Assembly: GCA_945871045.1 (NCBI GenBank)
Contig: CAMBUC010000009.1
Coordinates: forward strand, 1-17,981
Length of the DNA stretch: 17,981 bases
Direction of reading: 5' to 3'
Origin: an uncultured bacterium
Lineage (GTDB): Bacteria; Bacillota; Clostridia; Lachnospirales; Lachnospiraceae
Positions within the stretch are counted from its first letter, which is position 1; the number at the start of each line of letters is the position of its first letter. This document shows, piece by piece, positions 1 to 7,407 of the stretch. The translations under genes and the position numbers were made by a program. The notes beneath the pieces were generated by a model. It was not told the DNA's origin and did no database searches. It saw only the letters and a list, made by a program, of their open reading frames with translations.

Positions 1-99
1 TAGTGATATGTGGCAGGTCAACATACTGACCCGAAGGTCTGGTCTGTCTTAAATGATGAGACTCATGTACAGTATTTGCGCTGTACGTGGGTCTTTTTT
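1..99 (+). promoter_or_regulatory. yybP-ykoY manganese riboswitch, 3' part, with terminator expression platform
   Basis: The leader of mntP contains the block GTCAACATACTGACC, a CGAA tetraloop hairpin (GACC 28-31 with GGTC 36-39), then CTGGTCTGTC. This resembles my recollection of the 3' half of yybP-ykoY aptamers (a CAUAC element, a short hairpin, then a CUGG..GAC-like strand). The 5' half, which should carry the GGGGAGUAG-like block, lies before the window. A terminator follows directly, and then mntP, the classic target gene. The expected logic is Mn-dependent antitermination: with Mn bound, the terminator does not form and the exporter is made. The call rests on partial motif similarity plus gene context; a covariance-model search including upstream sequence would settle it. 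Confidence 0.62.
59..99 (+). terminator. Intrinsic terminator in the mntP leader
   Basis: A 14-bp stem pairs 59-72 with 81-94 (two G-U pairs), with an 8-nt loop and a T run at 94-99. It sits about 40 nt upstream of the mntP start, so it is an attenuator and not the end of a gene. It is probably the expression platform of the riboswitch. Confidence 0.85.
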
Positions 100-137
100 G
101 ATCCCCTTGAATATTAACGGAAACAGGAGGAAGAAAA

Positions 138-719
138 ATGGCAATCTGGTTGGAATTAGCGCTTCAAGGTATCGCCCTTGGGGTGGCCCTTGCCATGGAT
201 GCGTTTTCCGTGTCTATGGCAAATGGTCTGCATGATCCGGGCATGAAAAAGAAAAAAATGTATGTGATCGCAGGAACCTTTGCCGGTTTTCAGTTTGCCA
301 TGCCGATGATCGGATGGTTCTGCGTCACTACGATCAAAGAGATCTTTGCAGTTTTTGAGACATTTATCCCGTGGATCGCACTTGTTTTATTATTGTTTAT
401 CGGCGGAAATATGCTGTTAGAGGGCATTCGCGGTGGCGCGGACGAGGGAGAGACAACGCCGGAACTCGGTGTAAAAATGCTGATCCTACAGGGAATCGCA
501 ACATCCATTGATGCCCTCTCTACCGGATTTACCACATCCGGATACAGCCTGTTTCAGGCATTTATCTCATCTCTGATCATTGCGGTGGTGACCTTTGTGA
601 TCTGTATCGCAGGTGTAAAGATCGGAAAGATATTTGGTGTAAAACTGGCCGGGAAATCGTTGATCCTTGGTGGTGTGATCTTAATTTTGATCGGACTGAA
701 GATCTGTTTTATCGGATAG
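138..719 (+). CDS. mntP: Manganese efflux pump MntP
   Basis: A 193-residue membrane protein of the MntP/YebN (DUF204) family, which exports Mn(II) across the cytoplasmic membrane. The family has two homologous halves, each with a conserved Asp in a membrane segment. Both are visible: MDAFSVSMANG with Asp21, and SIDALSTGF with Asp125. About six hydrophobic segments are seen and the length is typical. The start is fixed by AGGAGG at 125-130, 7 nt before the ATG. The gene follows a Mn-riboswitch-like leader and terminator. No terminator separates it from metF 53 nt downstream, so read-through is likely. Assignment is firm. Confidence 0.95.
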   Translation: MAIWLELALQGIALGVALAMDAFSVSMANGLHDPGMKKKKMYVIAGTFAGFQFAMPMIGWFCVTTIKEIFAVFETFIPWIALVLLLFIGGNMLLEGIRGGADEGETTPELGVKMLILQGIATSIDALSTGFTTSGYSLFQAFISSLIIAVVTFVICIAGVKIGKIFGVKLAGKSLILGGVILILIGLKICFIG

Positions 720-772
720 ATTTCATAAACGAGAGAGAAAATCATGATTGGAAAAGGAGAAGGTATTTACAG

Positions 773-1636
773 ATGAAACTGAGTGAAATAATCGGAAAAG
801 AAAAACTGACACTTTCCTTCGAGGTATTTCCCCCGAAAACGGATGTGGATTTTGAAAGTGTAAAGAAGGCGGCATATCAGGTGGCGGCGTTAAAACCCAG
901 TTATATGAGTGTCACTTATGGCGCAGGCGGCAGCACGAGCAAGCATACGGTTGCCATCGCGGAGGGGATCCAGAAAGAATATGGTGTTCCCACCACTGCC
1001 CATCTGACCTGTGTGGGTGCGACCAGGTCATCGATCCGGGAGGCGCTTACAACCATGCGCAGCGCAGGTGTGGAAAATGTGCTGGCACTGCGTGGTGACC
1101 GGCCGTCCTGGATGGAAGGAGAACCCTTTACAGATTATCATTATGCCTCTGAACTGGTGGAAACCATCAAGGAGTTCGGGGGATTTTGTGTGGGCGGCGC
1201 ATGTTATCCCGAAGGACATCCCGACGCAGCCAATAAGCGTGAGGATATCAAAAATCTGAAAAAGAAAGTGGATGCAGGCTGTGAATATTTGACCACGCAG
1301 ATGTTTTTTGACAATAATATCTTTTATAACTTCTTATATCGCGCCAGAGAGGCGGGGATTTATGTGCCCATCGTGCCGGGCATCATGCCGATTACCCGTG
1401 CGGTGCAAGTGAAAAATGCCGTAAAACTGTCTGGTTGTCATATGCCGGAGCGTTTTATCAATATCGTGGATCATTTTGGAGCAGACAAGGAAGCGATGCA
1501 GCAGGCGGGTATCATTTATGCCACGGACCAGATCATAGACCTGATCGCCAACGGTATTACGAATATCCATGTGTATTCCATGAATAATTCAAAGGTGGCA
1601 CAGGGGATTTTGGAGAACTTGTCTGCGATCTTGTAA
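773..1636 (+). CDS. metF: Methylenetetrahydrofolate reductase (MetF)
   Basis: A 287-residue cytosolic flavoprotein with a TIM-barrel fold that reduces 5,10-methylene-THF to 5-methyl-THF, for methionine synthesis and one-carbon metabolism. Family motifs run in order: LSFEVFPPKT with catalytic-type Glu17, YMSVTYGAGGS, HLTCVG, LALRGDRP with Asp109 (the position near the flavin), GGACYPEGHP, LTTQMFFDN and VPGIMPI. Length matches the short bacterial form without a regulatory domain. A GGAGA site at about 755-759 precedes the ATG. It follows mntP by 53 nt with no obvious promoter of its own, and a strong terminator at 1675-1707 closes the unit. Assignment is firm; the electron donor (NADH or another carrier) cannot be told from sequence. 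Confidence 0.96.
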   Translation: MKLSEIIGKEKLTLSFEVFPPKTDVDFESVKKAAYQVAALKPSYMSVTYGAGGSTSKHTVAIAEGIQKEYGVPTTAHLTCVGATRSSIREALTTMRSAGVENVLALRGDRPSWMEGEPFTDYHYASELVETIKEFGGFCVGGACYPEGHPDAANKREDIKNLKKKVDAGCEYLTTQMFFDNNIFYNFLYRAREAGIYVPIVPGIMPITRAVQVKNAVKLSGCHMPERFINIVDHFGADKEAMQQAGIIYATDQIIDLIANGITNIHVYSMNNSKVAQGILENLSAIL

Positions 1637-1664
1637 TTAGTTTCTTAAATTTTTATAAAATACG

Positions 1665-1692
1665 TTTACAAAGCAAAAAGATATGCTATGAT
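1665..1692 (+). promoter_or_regulatory. Candidate SigA promoter of the Tad-like operon, inside the metF terminator
   Basis: TTTACA at 1665-1670 and TATGAT at 1687-1692 are separated by 16 nt. The -10 box lies at the tip of the metF terminator hairpin, so a transcript starting near 1699 would carry only the 3' arm and could not form the terminator. This is pattern-based only. Confidence 0.4.
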
Positions 1693-1707
1693 TAGCATAT
1701 CTTTTTT
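1675..1707 (+). terminator. Intrinsic terminator after metF
   Basis: A 14-bp perfect stem pairs 1675-1688 with 1693-1706 around a TGAT loop, ending in a run of six T (1702-1707). The A-rich 5' arm could also serve the other strand, although no minus-strand gene is seen here. Confidence 0.9.
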
Positions 1708-1783
1708 CGTATACATTTTGATCGATCTGCCATTCGGCAGGATGTTTCCCAAAGTAAGACAACGAGCCTACGGAGGTATTTGT

Positions 1784-2443
1784 TTGTCTGAAACGAAGAT
1801 CATTGGTCTGTTTGGTGTTTGCCAGACGGACATCTGTATTTATCTTGCTTCTATTTTGCAAAATGCGGGCTACCGCGTTTGCGTCATAGATAATTCCTTT
1901 GAGCAGGCCATGCATTTTTGCATTCCCCATCCGGCGGAAAAACTGCTCACGATCACCTACAAAAAAATCGATTATGAATGCCTGATCCCAACGGAATGCT
2001 GGCAACAGAAGGAATATGATTACCTGATCGCAGATCTGGGTGTCTGGCCCGCCGAAGATGAACTGCATGCCTGCGATGAGATCTTTCTTGTCATGGATTG
2101 CGCCATCGCGCAGGTGTACCGCTATCGGGAACTGATGAAGCGGGTGGCCCTTCCGATGAATGTGATACTTCGCGATGTGTTTGTGGAGGCGGTCAGTGCA
2201 AGAGAGGTATTTTCGATCTTGCAGGAAGAAAATTGTTTTGTGGTTGACAGTTATGTGCTTCCTTTTCATGAAGATGATATTGCCGGTCGGATCAGTATGC
2301 AATATCAGGGGTATCTGAGTTTTACACATTTGTCAGCGCCTTTTGAAAAAATGTTAGTGAAGATCTGCACCCAGCTTGCCGCCTGTGAAGATGCCTTGAT
2401 CCTTCGAAGTTTCAAGCGGGCACGGAAGGGAGCGTGTGTATGA
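1784..2443 (+). CDS. CpaE/TadZ-like protein with degenerate P-loop (first gene of Tad-like operon)
   Basis: 219 residues if translation starts at TTG 1784, which is preceded by GGAGG (1772-1776) with 7-nt spacing. The in-frame ATG at 1688 lies inside the metF terminator and is unlikely to be used. The N-terminus (ETKIIGLFGVCQTDICIYLA) has the strand-loop-helix pattern of a ParA/MinD-like NTPase, but the loop GVCQTD lacks the Lys and Gly residues of a Walker A motif. A Walker-B-like stretch, YDYLIADLG, lies near residues 80-88. The protein is therefore probably an inactive P-loop relative. In Tad pilus loci CpaE/TadZ proteins position the machine at a cell site, and that role is inferred here from fold-like pattern and neighbours. 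The stop overlaps the next start as ATGA. Confidence 0.6.
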   Translation: MSETKIIGLFGVCQTDICIYLASILQNAGYRVCVIDNSFEQAMHFCIPHPAEKLLTITYKKIDYECLIPTECWQQKEYDYLIADLGVWPAEDELHACDEIFLVMDCAIAQVYRYRELMKRVALPMNVILRDVFVEAVSAREVFSILQEENCFVVDSYVLPFHEDDIAGRISMQYQGYLSFTHLSAPFEKMLVKICTQLAACEDALILRSFKRARKGACV

Positions 2444-3243
2444 AGATCGTATTTTGGGGAGCCAGCCGTGGCTGTGGAACCACCAGTAATATGACGGCGG
2501 CAGCCGGTTTTCTGTCACTGGTCATGAACCACCGGGGCATCTGCCTGCAGCCGAAAAACGGCATCGGGGATCTTGAAAACTTTTTTGTGCCATTGGAAAA
2601 ACGCAGTGTATTTTGCGAAGAGAGCACTTACTATGCGATGGAAGGGATGGATTATCTCATTTGGCAGGAACAGCATCACAGATTGGATGCCGCAGTTATG
2701 AAGGAAAGTCTGGTGCCGCTGATGGATCGACGTCTGTATTTTCTGCCGGGCGGGGCACGGGAAAAACCGAGTCTTTATCCGGCACAGATCGGAGAAGTGC
2801 AGCGCAGGATATTGGATCGCATGGAAGAGTATGCGGAACTGATCTTTATCGACATTGGAAGCGGCAGGGATGACTTTTCGTATCATCTGTTGCAGCATGC
2901 AGATGTGGTTGTGGTCAATTTTTCCGGAGAACAGAAAGAACTGGAACAGTTTTTCAGTTCGCAGATCCCCTGTCATGGAAACCTGCTGTATCTGCTGTCA
3001 AACTATAGTGACCGGCAGGTGTATAACCCTGAAAACCTGCAGCGGATCTATCGCATGGAACCGCGCAGTATCTGCAGCATTCCGTCAAATCCGCATTTTG
3101 CGCATGCCTGTGTCCGGGGCAGAGTGGAGCAGTATATGAAAAACTGTTGCCGCAGCCGGGGGATCTCTCAAAGAAACGAACAGTTTTGGACAGATCTCCG
3201 CCATCTGGCAACGCTGATCCTGGAGGCTGGCGCCCATGAGTGA
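2440..3243 (+). CDS. CpaE/TadZ-like (MinD/ParA superfamily) P-loop protein
   Basis: 267 residues from ATG 2440, preceded by AAGGGAG (2426-2432) with 7-nt spacing; a GTG two codons upstream is less well placed. The N-terminus MKIVFWGASRGCGTT places a deviant Walker A loop at residues 7-15 in which the usual Lys is replaced by Thr, a pattern also known in CpaE/TadZ proteins. A Walker-B-like strand ELIFIDIGSG is present near residues 136-145, followed by ADVVVVNFSGEQKELEQFF, like the ParA/MinD core. It is probably a polar or membrane localisation factor for the ATPase encoded next. It overlaps the previous gene by 4 nt and the next by 8 nt. The superfamily is fairly sure; the specific role is inferred. 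Confidence 0.65.
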   Translation: MKIVFWGASRGCGTTSNMTAAAGFLSLVMNHRGICLQPKNGIGDLENFFVPLEKRSVFCEESTYYAMEGMDYLIWQEQHHRLDAAVMKESLVPLMDRRLYFLPGGAREKPSLYPAQIGEVQRRILDRMEEYAELIFIDIGSGRDDFSYHLLQHADVVVVNFSGEQKELEQFFSSQIPCHGNLLYLLSNYSDRQVYNPENLQRIYRMEPRSICSIPSNPHFAHACVRGRVEQYMKNCCRSRGISQRNEQFWTDLRHLATLILEAGAHE

Positions 3244-4831
3244 ACAAGGATTGGAATTATTTGCCCGTGACACAGAAATGCTTTCGGATCTGGAAGGAAT
3301 GGTCCGAAGGGTGAGTGAGCATGTCAATCACATTCTGCGTGAAAACCTCTATGAGATGAAATTAGATGCCAATGGATTGAAGCGGCTGGCTCGTCAAAAG
3401 AAGGAACTGCGGGAGAATCTGGCCAGATGCGGCGTGGGTGATGATCTGGCAAAAGCGTACATGTTGGAGTTTTTACAGGAGAGTCTGTTAAAACTGTTTC
3501 ATTTCAACGAGCGCACGATCGATGAAGTTTTTTACTTTCGTGACACCGGAAGAAAAAACCCGGAGTATCTTTTTGACCGGTTACTATTTCTTTACAAAAA
3601 GAAGTATGGACAGGAAGCCCTTCGTGTATTGATCGAGGAAAATGGATTGCTCAAAGGGACGAAGCAGGTGATCACGCAGGAGGATATTTTTGCTGTGTAT
3701 GAGCGCCGCAGACGGACGCTTTCATTTGTAGAAAAATTGGAACTGTTGACATGGAAGATCTATAGCTCCTACAAAGGGCTGGGCATTATTGATGAGATCC
3801 GCGATATGAATATCGATGGGGTTTCCGGCGGCGTATCCGGAATGCCCGGCGACTATCGCAGCGTCTGGATGTTTTATCAGGGACGAAGTGTCCATCTGGA
3901 ATTTTTGGATTTCAAAAGCGAACGGGAACTGGAACGGGTCTGCCGCAGCATCTGCCGTTTTGAACAGCCGGGAGAACTGTCCAAAGCACGGGGGTATCTG
4001 GTACATGAGATGGCGGATCATTCCCGTGTGGTGGTGGCGCGGCCGGATTTTGCAGAGAGTTGGATGTTTTTTGTGCGAAAACTCGGTGCAGGAGGAAAAC
4101 GGGAACTTACGGAACTGTTTGCCCAGTCAGGGGCAGAAAAAGTTATCGAACTGATGCAGTGGCTGGTAAAAGGATGCCGTGTACTGGGGATCACGGGGAT
4201 GCAGGGATGCGGAAAGACGACACTTCTCATGGCGCTGGTAGAAAGTATTCCCCCTGAGTATACACTTCGAGTGCTTGAGATGGCATTTGAGTTACATTTA
4301 CGCAGATGGTATCCAGACCGGAATATCGTCACCTTCCGTGAGACACCGACGATCGACGGCTGGGAAGGATTGGAACTGCAAAAAAAGACAGATGGAGCAG
4401 TCAGTATCATCGGTGAAGTGGCTTCTGCACGAGTGGCAGCGTGGATGGTAGAAAGCGGTCAGGTCGGTTCGTTGTTCACGCTGTTCACCCATCATGCAAA
4501 AACCACGCGGGCGCTGGTTATGTCCCTTCGCAACAGTCTGTTAAAAGAAGGTAGTTTTTCCAATGAGCGGGTGGCAACCCAGCAGGTGGTCAGTGTAGTG
4601 AATTTTGATGTGCATCTGCACCTGGACAGGGAGGGACGGCGATATATCGAACGCATCACCCAGATTCGGGAGTTGCCGGAACGTGCAGATGGTTTTGAAA
4701 CCGTGGATCTGATCGTTTACGAAGACGGAAGTTACAAACAGAAGCACCGGCTGGATGCACAGACCAGATCGCAGATCCAGCGATGGTTAAGCGATGAGGA
4801 GAGGGAGGCATTTCGTGCAGCTGATATTTAA
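3236..4831 (+). CDS. TadA/CpaF/VirB11-type secretion or pilus ATPase
   Basis: A 531-residue cytoplasmic hexameric-type ATPase of the T2SS/T4P/T4SS family, closest in layout to TadA/CpaF. An N-terminal helical region of about 170 residues leads to a TadA-like N-domain (DEIRDMNIDGVSGG and following) and then the motor domain. Walker A is GMQGCGKT (321-328, Lys327). The Asp-box equivalent is LEMAFELHLRRWYPDRN, with the usual acidic 'ED' replaced by Glu-Met. The Walker B region is SIIGEVA with Glu394, and the His box is FTHHAKTTRA with His419/His420. Key catalytic positions are thus kept although the family consensus is eroded. Start ATG 3236 has GGAGG at 3222-3226. This gene identifies the operon as a Tad-like machine; whether it drives pilus assembly or secretion is not shown. 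Confidence 0.85.
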   Translation: MSEQGLELFARDTEMLSDLEGMVRRVSEHVNHILRENLYEMKLDANGLKRLARQKKELRENLARCGVGDDLAKAYMLEFLQESLLKLFHFNERTIDEVFYFRDTGRKNPEYLFDRLLFLYKKKYGQEALRVLIEENGLLKGTKQVITQEDIFAVYERRRRTLSFVEKLELLTWKIYSSYKGLGIIDEIRDMNIDGVSGGVSGMPGDYRSVWMFYQGRSVHLEFLDFKSERELERVCRSICRFEQPGELSKARGYLVHEMADHSRVVVARPDFAESWMFFVRKLGAGGKRELTELFAQSGAEKVIELMQWLVKGCRVLGITGMQGCGKTTLLMALVESIPPEYTLRVLEMAFELHLRRWYPDRNIVTFRETPTIDGWEGLELQKKTDGAVSIIGEVASARVAAWMVESGQVGSLFTLFTHHAKTTRALVMSLRNSLLKEGSFSNERVATQQVVSVVNFDVHLHLDREGRRYIERITQIRELPERADGFETVDLIVYEDGSYKQKHRLDAQTRSQIQRWLSDEEREAFRAADI

Positions 4832-6290
4832 TCTGATTTTGGATGTGGTATTGTTTTTCCTTTGGGTGCTGATCCTTCGCCGGCGAAAGAACCATGAGGC
4901 AGAAGAAAAACAATTGGTAGAGCAGGAACGCTTTCTGGACGAACTGGCAGGGCAGTATGCAAAGCGGGGCGATATGATCGAGGCACTGGAAGAAAGTGTG
5001 CAGTCCTGTGGTTTGGATTCTTCGAAAGAACTACTTCAGATGATCGATGAACTGCGCAGTGAACGGGAACCGGAGGACGGCGGTTACTTTGGCGGGTCAG
5101 TGCATCATGCCTGCGTTCTGTTACTCTTTACGTTGTGCTATACGATTCGTTCTTTTGGGGATCTTCAGGTTCAGGGGATATCCTTGTTTGTACATAATAT
5201 CCGCTATATCAAGGAGGAAGTGCGTACAGAACTTTTGCGCAGGCAGGAGGGGCGGTATGCCTTTTTAGGATTGACTTCCCTTTGTGTAGTGCCCTTCTTT
5301 TTTTCCATTCCGATCCAGCTTTGGAGTGCTTCCATCAGTACAGGGCTCAACCGGTTTTATACGGGAACCTACGGTTTTATCACATTGATGGTCTGTTTTT
5401 TTCTTGCTGTATTTGGGGTGGTCTGTGTGCAGGAACTGCAATATCCCACGATGCCGGACAGAAAAAAACGTACACTGGCCATGCGCATACTGGAAATTTC
5501 ACCGGTTGCAATGCTTGTAGACAAACAGATCGCATCCCATTACAGCCGCTATCTGAAAAGGAACGAGAAACTAAAAGAATTGCAGGGTTTTGGAAATATC
5601 CGTGAATTTTTAGTACAAAAACTGATCTGTGCGATTGGGTGCGGAGGTCTCATGGGACTTCTTCTGACGGGCTGTGTCATCAGCCGTACATCCCAGCTGA
5701 CAACGGGCATTCCACAGATTTTGCGCGGTACGGCGGGCATTTTTACAGAAGGCATGCAGGTGCTCCTTCTTCTGGGGGCTTCCCTCATCGGCTACTTTTT
5801 GCCGGATGCCTGGGCGGTCATTCTGCATGTGCGTGTGGGGCAGCAAAAAAGCGAGGAGACGCTGCGTTTTGAAACATTGCTCCTGATCGTCAGGCATTAC
5901 CGTATGATCACCGTGGAAGAGATCCTTCGCTGGATGGAACGGTTTTCCTCTGTTTTTTCCCGGGCGCTGCAGCGGGCTGTGGATGATTTTTCTTATCGCA
6001 GGCGTGACAGTCTGGAGCAGTTAAAAGAGGATCTTTCTTACGAACCCGCGATAAAATTGGTGGATGCGCTGATCGTGTGCGACGATATTCCTGTTTCACA
6101 GGCGTTTTATGATCTGGAAGGAGAGCGTGCTTACCATATGCAGCAGCACCGGCAGAAGGCTGCGGATCTTCAGCGGGAAAAAGCAGCCTTTGCACGGGTC
6201 ACCGCATTTTTGCCCTTTGTGGCGCTGTTGGCGCTTCGGCTGGTCATTCCCTTTGTACTGGAAGGTCTGACACAGTTGAATTCTTATTAA
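4815..6290 (+). CDS. TadB/TadC-like membrane platform protein
   Basis: 491 residues from GTG 4815, preceded by GGGAGG (4803-4808) at 6 nt; the in-frame ATG 4794 has no comparable site. A membrane span at residues 2-20 is followed by a charged, coiled-coil-like stretch (about 22-90), then paired hydrophobic segments near residues 148-170, 182-205, 262-285 and 307-330, a cytosolic helical region of about 110 residues, and a final span near 465-482. This resembles the T2SSF-type platform proteins TadB and TadC, which normally come as two separate proteins of about 300 residues; here one larger protein follows the ATPase. The family match is by topology and position, not by a clear motif. It overlaps the ATPase gene by 17 nt. 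Confidence 0.6.
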   Translation: MQLIFNLILDVVLFFLWVLILRRRKNHEAEEKQLVEQERFLDELAGQYAKRGDMIEALEESVQSCGLDSSKELLQMIDELRSEREPEDGGYFGGSVHHACVLLLFTLCYTIRSFGDLQVQGISLFVHNIRYIKEEVRTELLRRQEGRYAFLGLTSLCVVPFFFSIPIQLWSASISTGLNRFYTGTYGFITLMVCFFLAVFGVVCVQELQYPTMPDRKKRTLAMRILEISPVAMLVDKQIASHYSRYLKRNEKLKELQGFGNIREFLVQKLICAIGCGGLMGLLLTGCVISRTSQLTTGIPQILRGTAGIFTEGMQVLLLLGASLIGYFLPDAWAVILHVRVGQQKSEETLRFETLLLIVRHYRMITVEEILRWMERFSSVFSRALQRAVDDFSYRRRDSLEQLKEDLSYEPAIKLVDALIVCDDIPVSQAFYDLEGERAYHMQQHRQKAADLQREKAAFARVTAFLPFVALLALRLVIPFVLEGLTQLNSY

Positions 6291-6312
6291 GTTTAAGTGA
6301 AAGGAGATTTTT

Positions 6313-6762
6313 ATGGAAAACAGTTTAAAAGGACTTATGCTGGCTGCCGGCATTATCATTACATGTATCATTATCAGTCTTGGGTTTTACATTGCAAGGG
6401 AGGCATCGGACACAGCCAGCAGCGGAACCGGACAGATCAATGAGTTACAGGCCGAATTTGCGGATACCTCAAAGACGATGTATGAAAACACTGAAGTATC
6501 GGGCAGCGAGGTGATCAACGTCATCCGCAAATTTAGTGATGAAGCCATTGGTGTAAAGGTGCAGACAAAGAAAAATACCAGTTATTATATTTATCAGTTT
6601 AATGATGCAGACGGTAGTTTAAAGAGCGCCTCTACCTTGGATTACAAAACTGCCCAAAATGCGACCAGCGCCAATTACATCAATCCCACCGGTCGTTTTT
6701 TAGGATCGGTAGTGCGGGATGCAAACGGAACGATCACAGGACTGTCTTTTGTGCAGCAGTAG
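6313..6762 (+). CDS. Pilin-like single-span secreted or membrane protein of the Tad-like operon
   Basis: 149 residues with AAGGAG at 6301-6306 before the ATG. A short polar N-terminus (MENSLKG) leads into one long hydrophobic helix (about 8-28), followed by an exported-looking, Ser/Thr/Asn-rich domain containing VSGSEVINVIRKF and a beta-rich tail. This layout matches type IV pilin-like proteins: the LKG just before the helix could be a processing site, but the Glu expected five residues into a mature pilin is absent and no prepilin peptidase lies in the window. It is 22 nt after the platform gene and probably the major extracellular subunit candidate. Similar short proteins occur in other Lachnospiraceae to my recollection. 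Function unproven. Confidence 0.6.
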   Translation: MENSLKGLMLAAGIIITCIIISLGFYIAREASDTASSGTGQINELQAEFADTSKTMYENTEVSGSEVINVIRKFSDEAIGVKVQTKKNTSYYIYQFNDADGSLKSASTLDYKTAQNATSANYINPTGRFLGSVVRDANGTITGLSFVQQ

Positions 6763-6770
6763 GAGGCGCT

Positions 6771-6938
6771 ATGGAGCATGTAACAGAAGGTCTGTATCTA
6801 GCGGCGGCAGCAGGACTCTTTATACTGGCAGTGAGTATGATGCTTCTGGCAGGGCGTAGTGTAGATGCCATGATCGCCTCACAGCAGGATATCCGGATGC
6901 AGGGAGAACTTCTCTGGCAGGAGGTGGCAGATGAATGA
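6771..6938 (+). CDS. Small (55-residue) single-span protein of the Tad-like operon
   Basis: A short reading frame beginning MEHVTEGLYLAAAAGLFILA and ending WQEVADE. It has a strong ribosome site (AGGAGG 6761-6766), one hydrophobic helix at about residues 8-27, and a polar, helical C-terminus. It begins 8 nt after the pilin-like gene and overlaps the next gene by 8 nt, so it is embedded in the operon with no free DNA around it. By size and layout it could be a minor pilin-like or TadE/Flp-like subunit, or a small assembly factor. No family is recognised, but the ribosome site and the tight tiling make it a convincing gene. Confidence 0.72.
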   Translation: MEHVTEGLYLAAAAGLFILAVSMMLLAGRSVDAMIASQQDIRMQGELLWQEVADE

Positions 6939-7407
6939 TATTTTTGGAAAGATCTGCAGCATATTTTTAGCGGTTATCATTTTATTTGGGATGCCGCTGG
7001 TCTATATGAATGAGCGGGCAAAAACAGCAGAACAGATGTATCTGTTGACGGAAGCCACACATTTTGTGGACAGCGTCTGCAATACCGGAATGATCAGTGG
7101 ACAAATGCTGCGCACATTTTATGCTTCGCTTGCAAAAAAATCGGCAGTCTACGAGGTGTCCATCCTGCATGAGCAGCCGGAATACATATTGAAGGAGGAA
7201 ACCGAGCGCTATGTACGATGTGAGACGTACCGCGATGAAGAAGATATCCGTGCAAAAGTAGAAAATGGAGAAGACTATTTCTTTTCCCGCGGTGATTTTC
7301 TGCTTGTAACGATCGAAAAGAAGGCCGGATTCACTTTACTCCCTGCCATCAAGGATCGAACCGTCAGTATACGTTATGGAGGAACGGTCAAATATGAAGC
7401 TTACTGA
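6931..7407 (+). CDS. Single-span pseudopilin-like protein of the Tad-like operon
   Basis: 158 residues with AGGAGG (6919-6924) 6 nt before the ATG. One N-terminal membrane helix (about 8-26) is followed by an extracytoplasmic domain. The segment ATHFVDSVCNTGMISGQMLRTFYASL resembles the 'FVD..R.tG.i....y..F' pattern I associate with TadE/DUF4320-like pilus or conjugation proteins. The tail is beta-rich (SIRYGGTVKYEAY). Probably a minor subunit at the base or tip of the appendage; this is inferred from layout and context. It overlaps its upstream neighbour by 8 nt and the next gene by 14 nt. Confidence 0.6.
   Translation: MNDIFGKICSIFLAVIILFGMPLVYMNERAKTAEQMYLLTEATHFVDSVCNTGMISGQMLRTFYASLAKKSAVYEVSILHEQPEYILKEETERYVRCETYRDEEDIRAKVENGEDYFFSRGDFLLVTIEKKAGFTLLPAIKDRTVSIRYGGTVKYEAY

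Noticed and set aside
1688..1783. N-terminal extension of the first CpaE-like gene to ATG 1688
   Set aside because: That ATG lies inside the metF terminator hairpin and has no ribosome site; TTG 1784 has GGAGG at ideal spacing.
1637..2329. 230-residue open frame on the minus strand, antisense to the first CpaE-like gene
   Set aside because: No ribosome site, low-quality composition, and the plus-strand frame is part of a coupled operon with a ribosome site.
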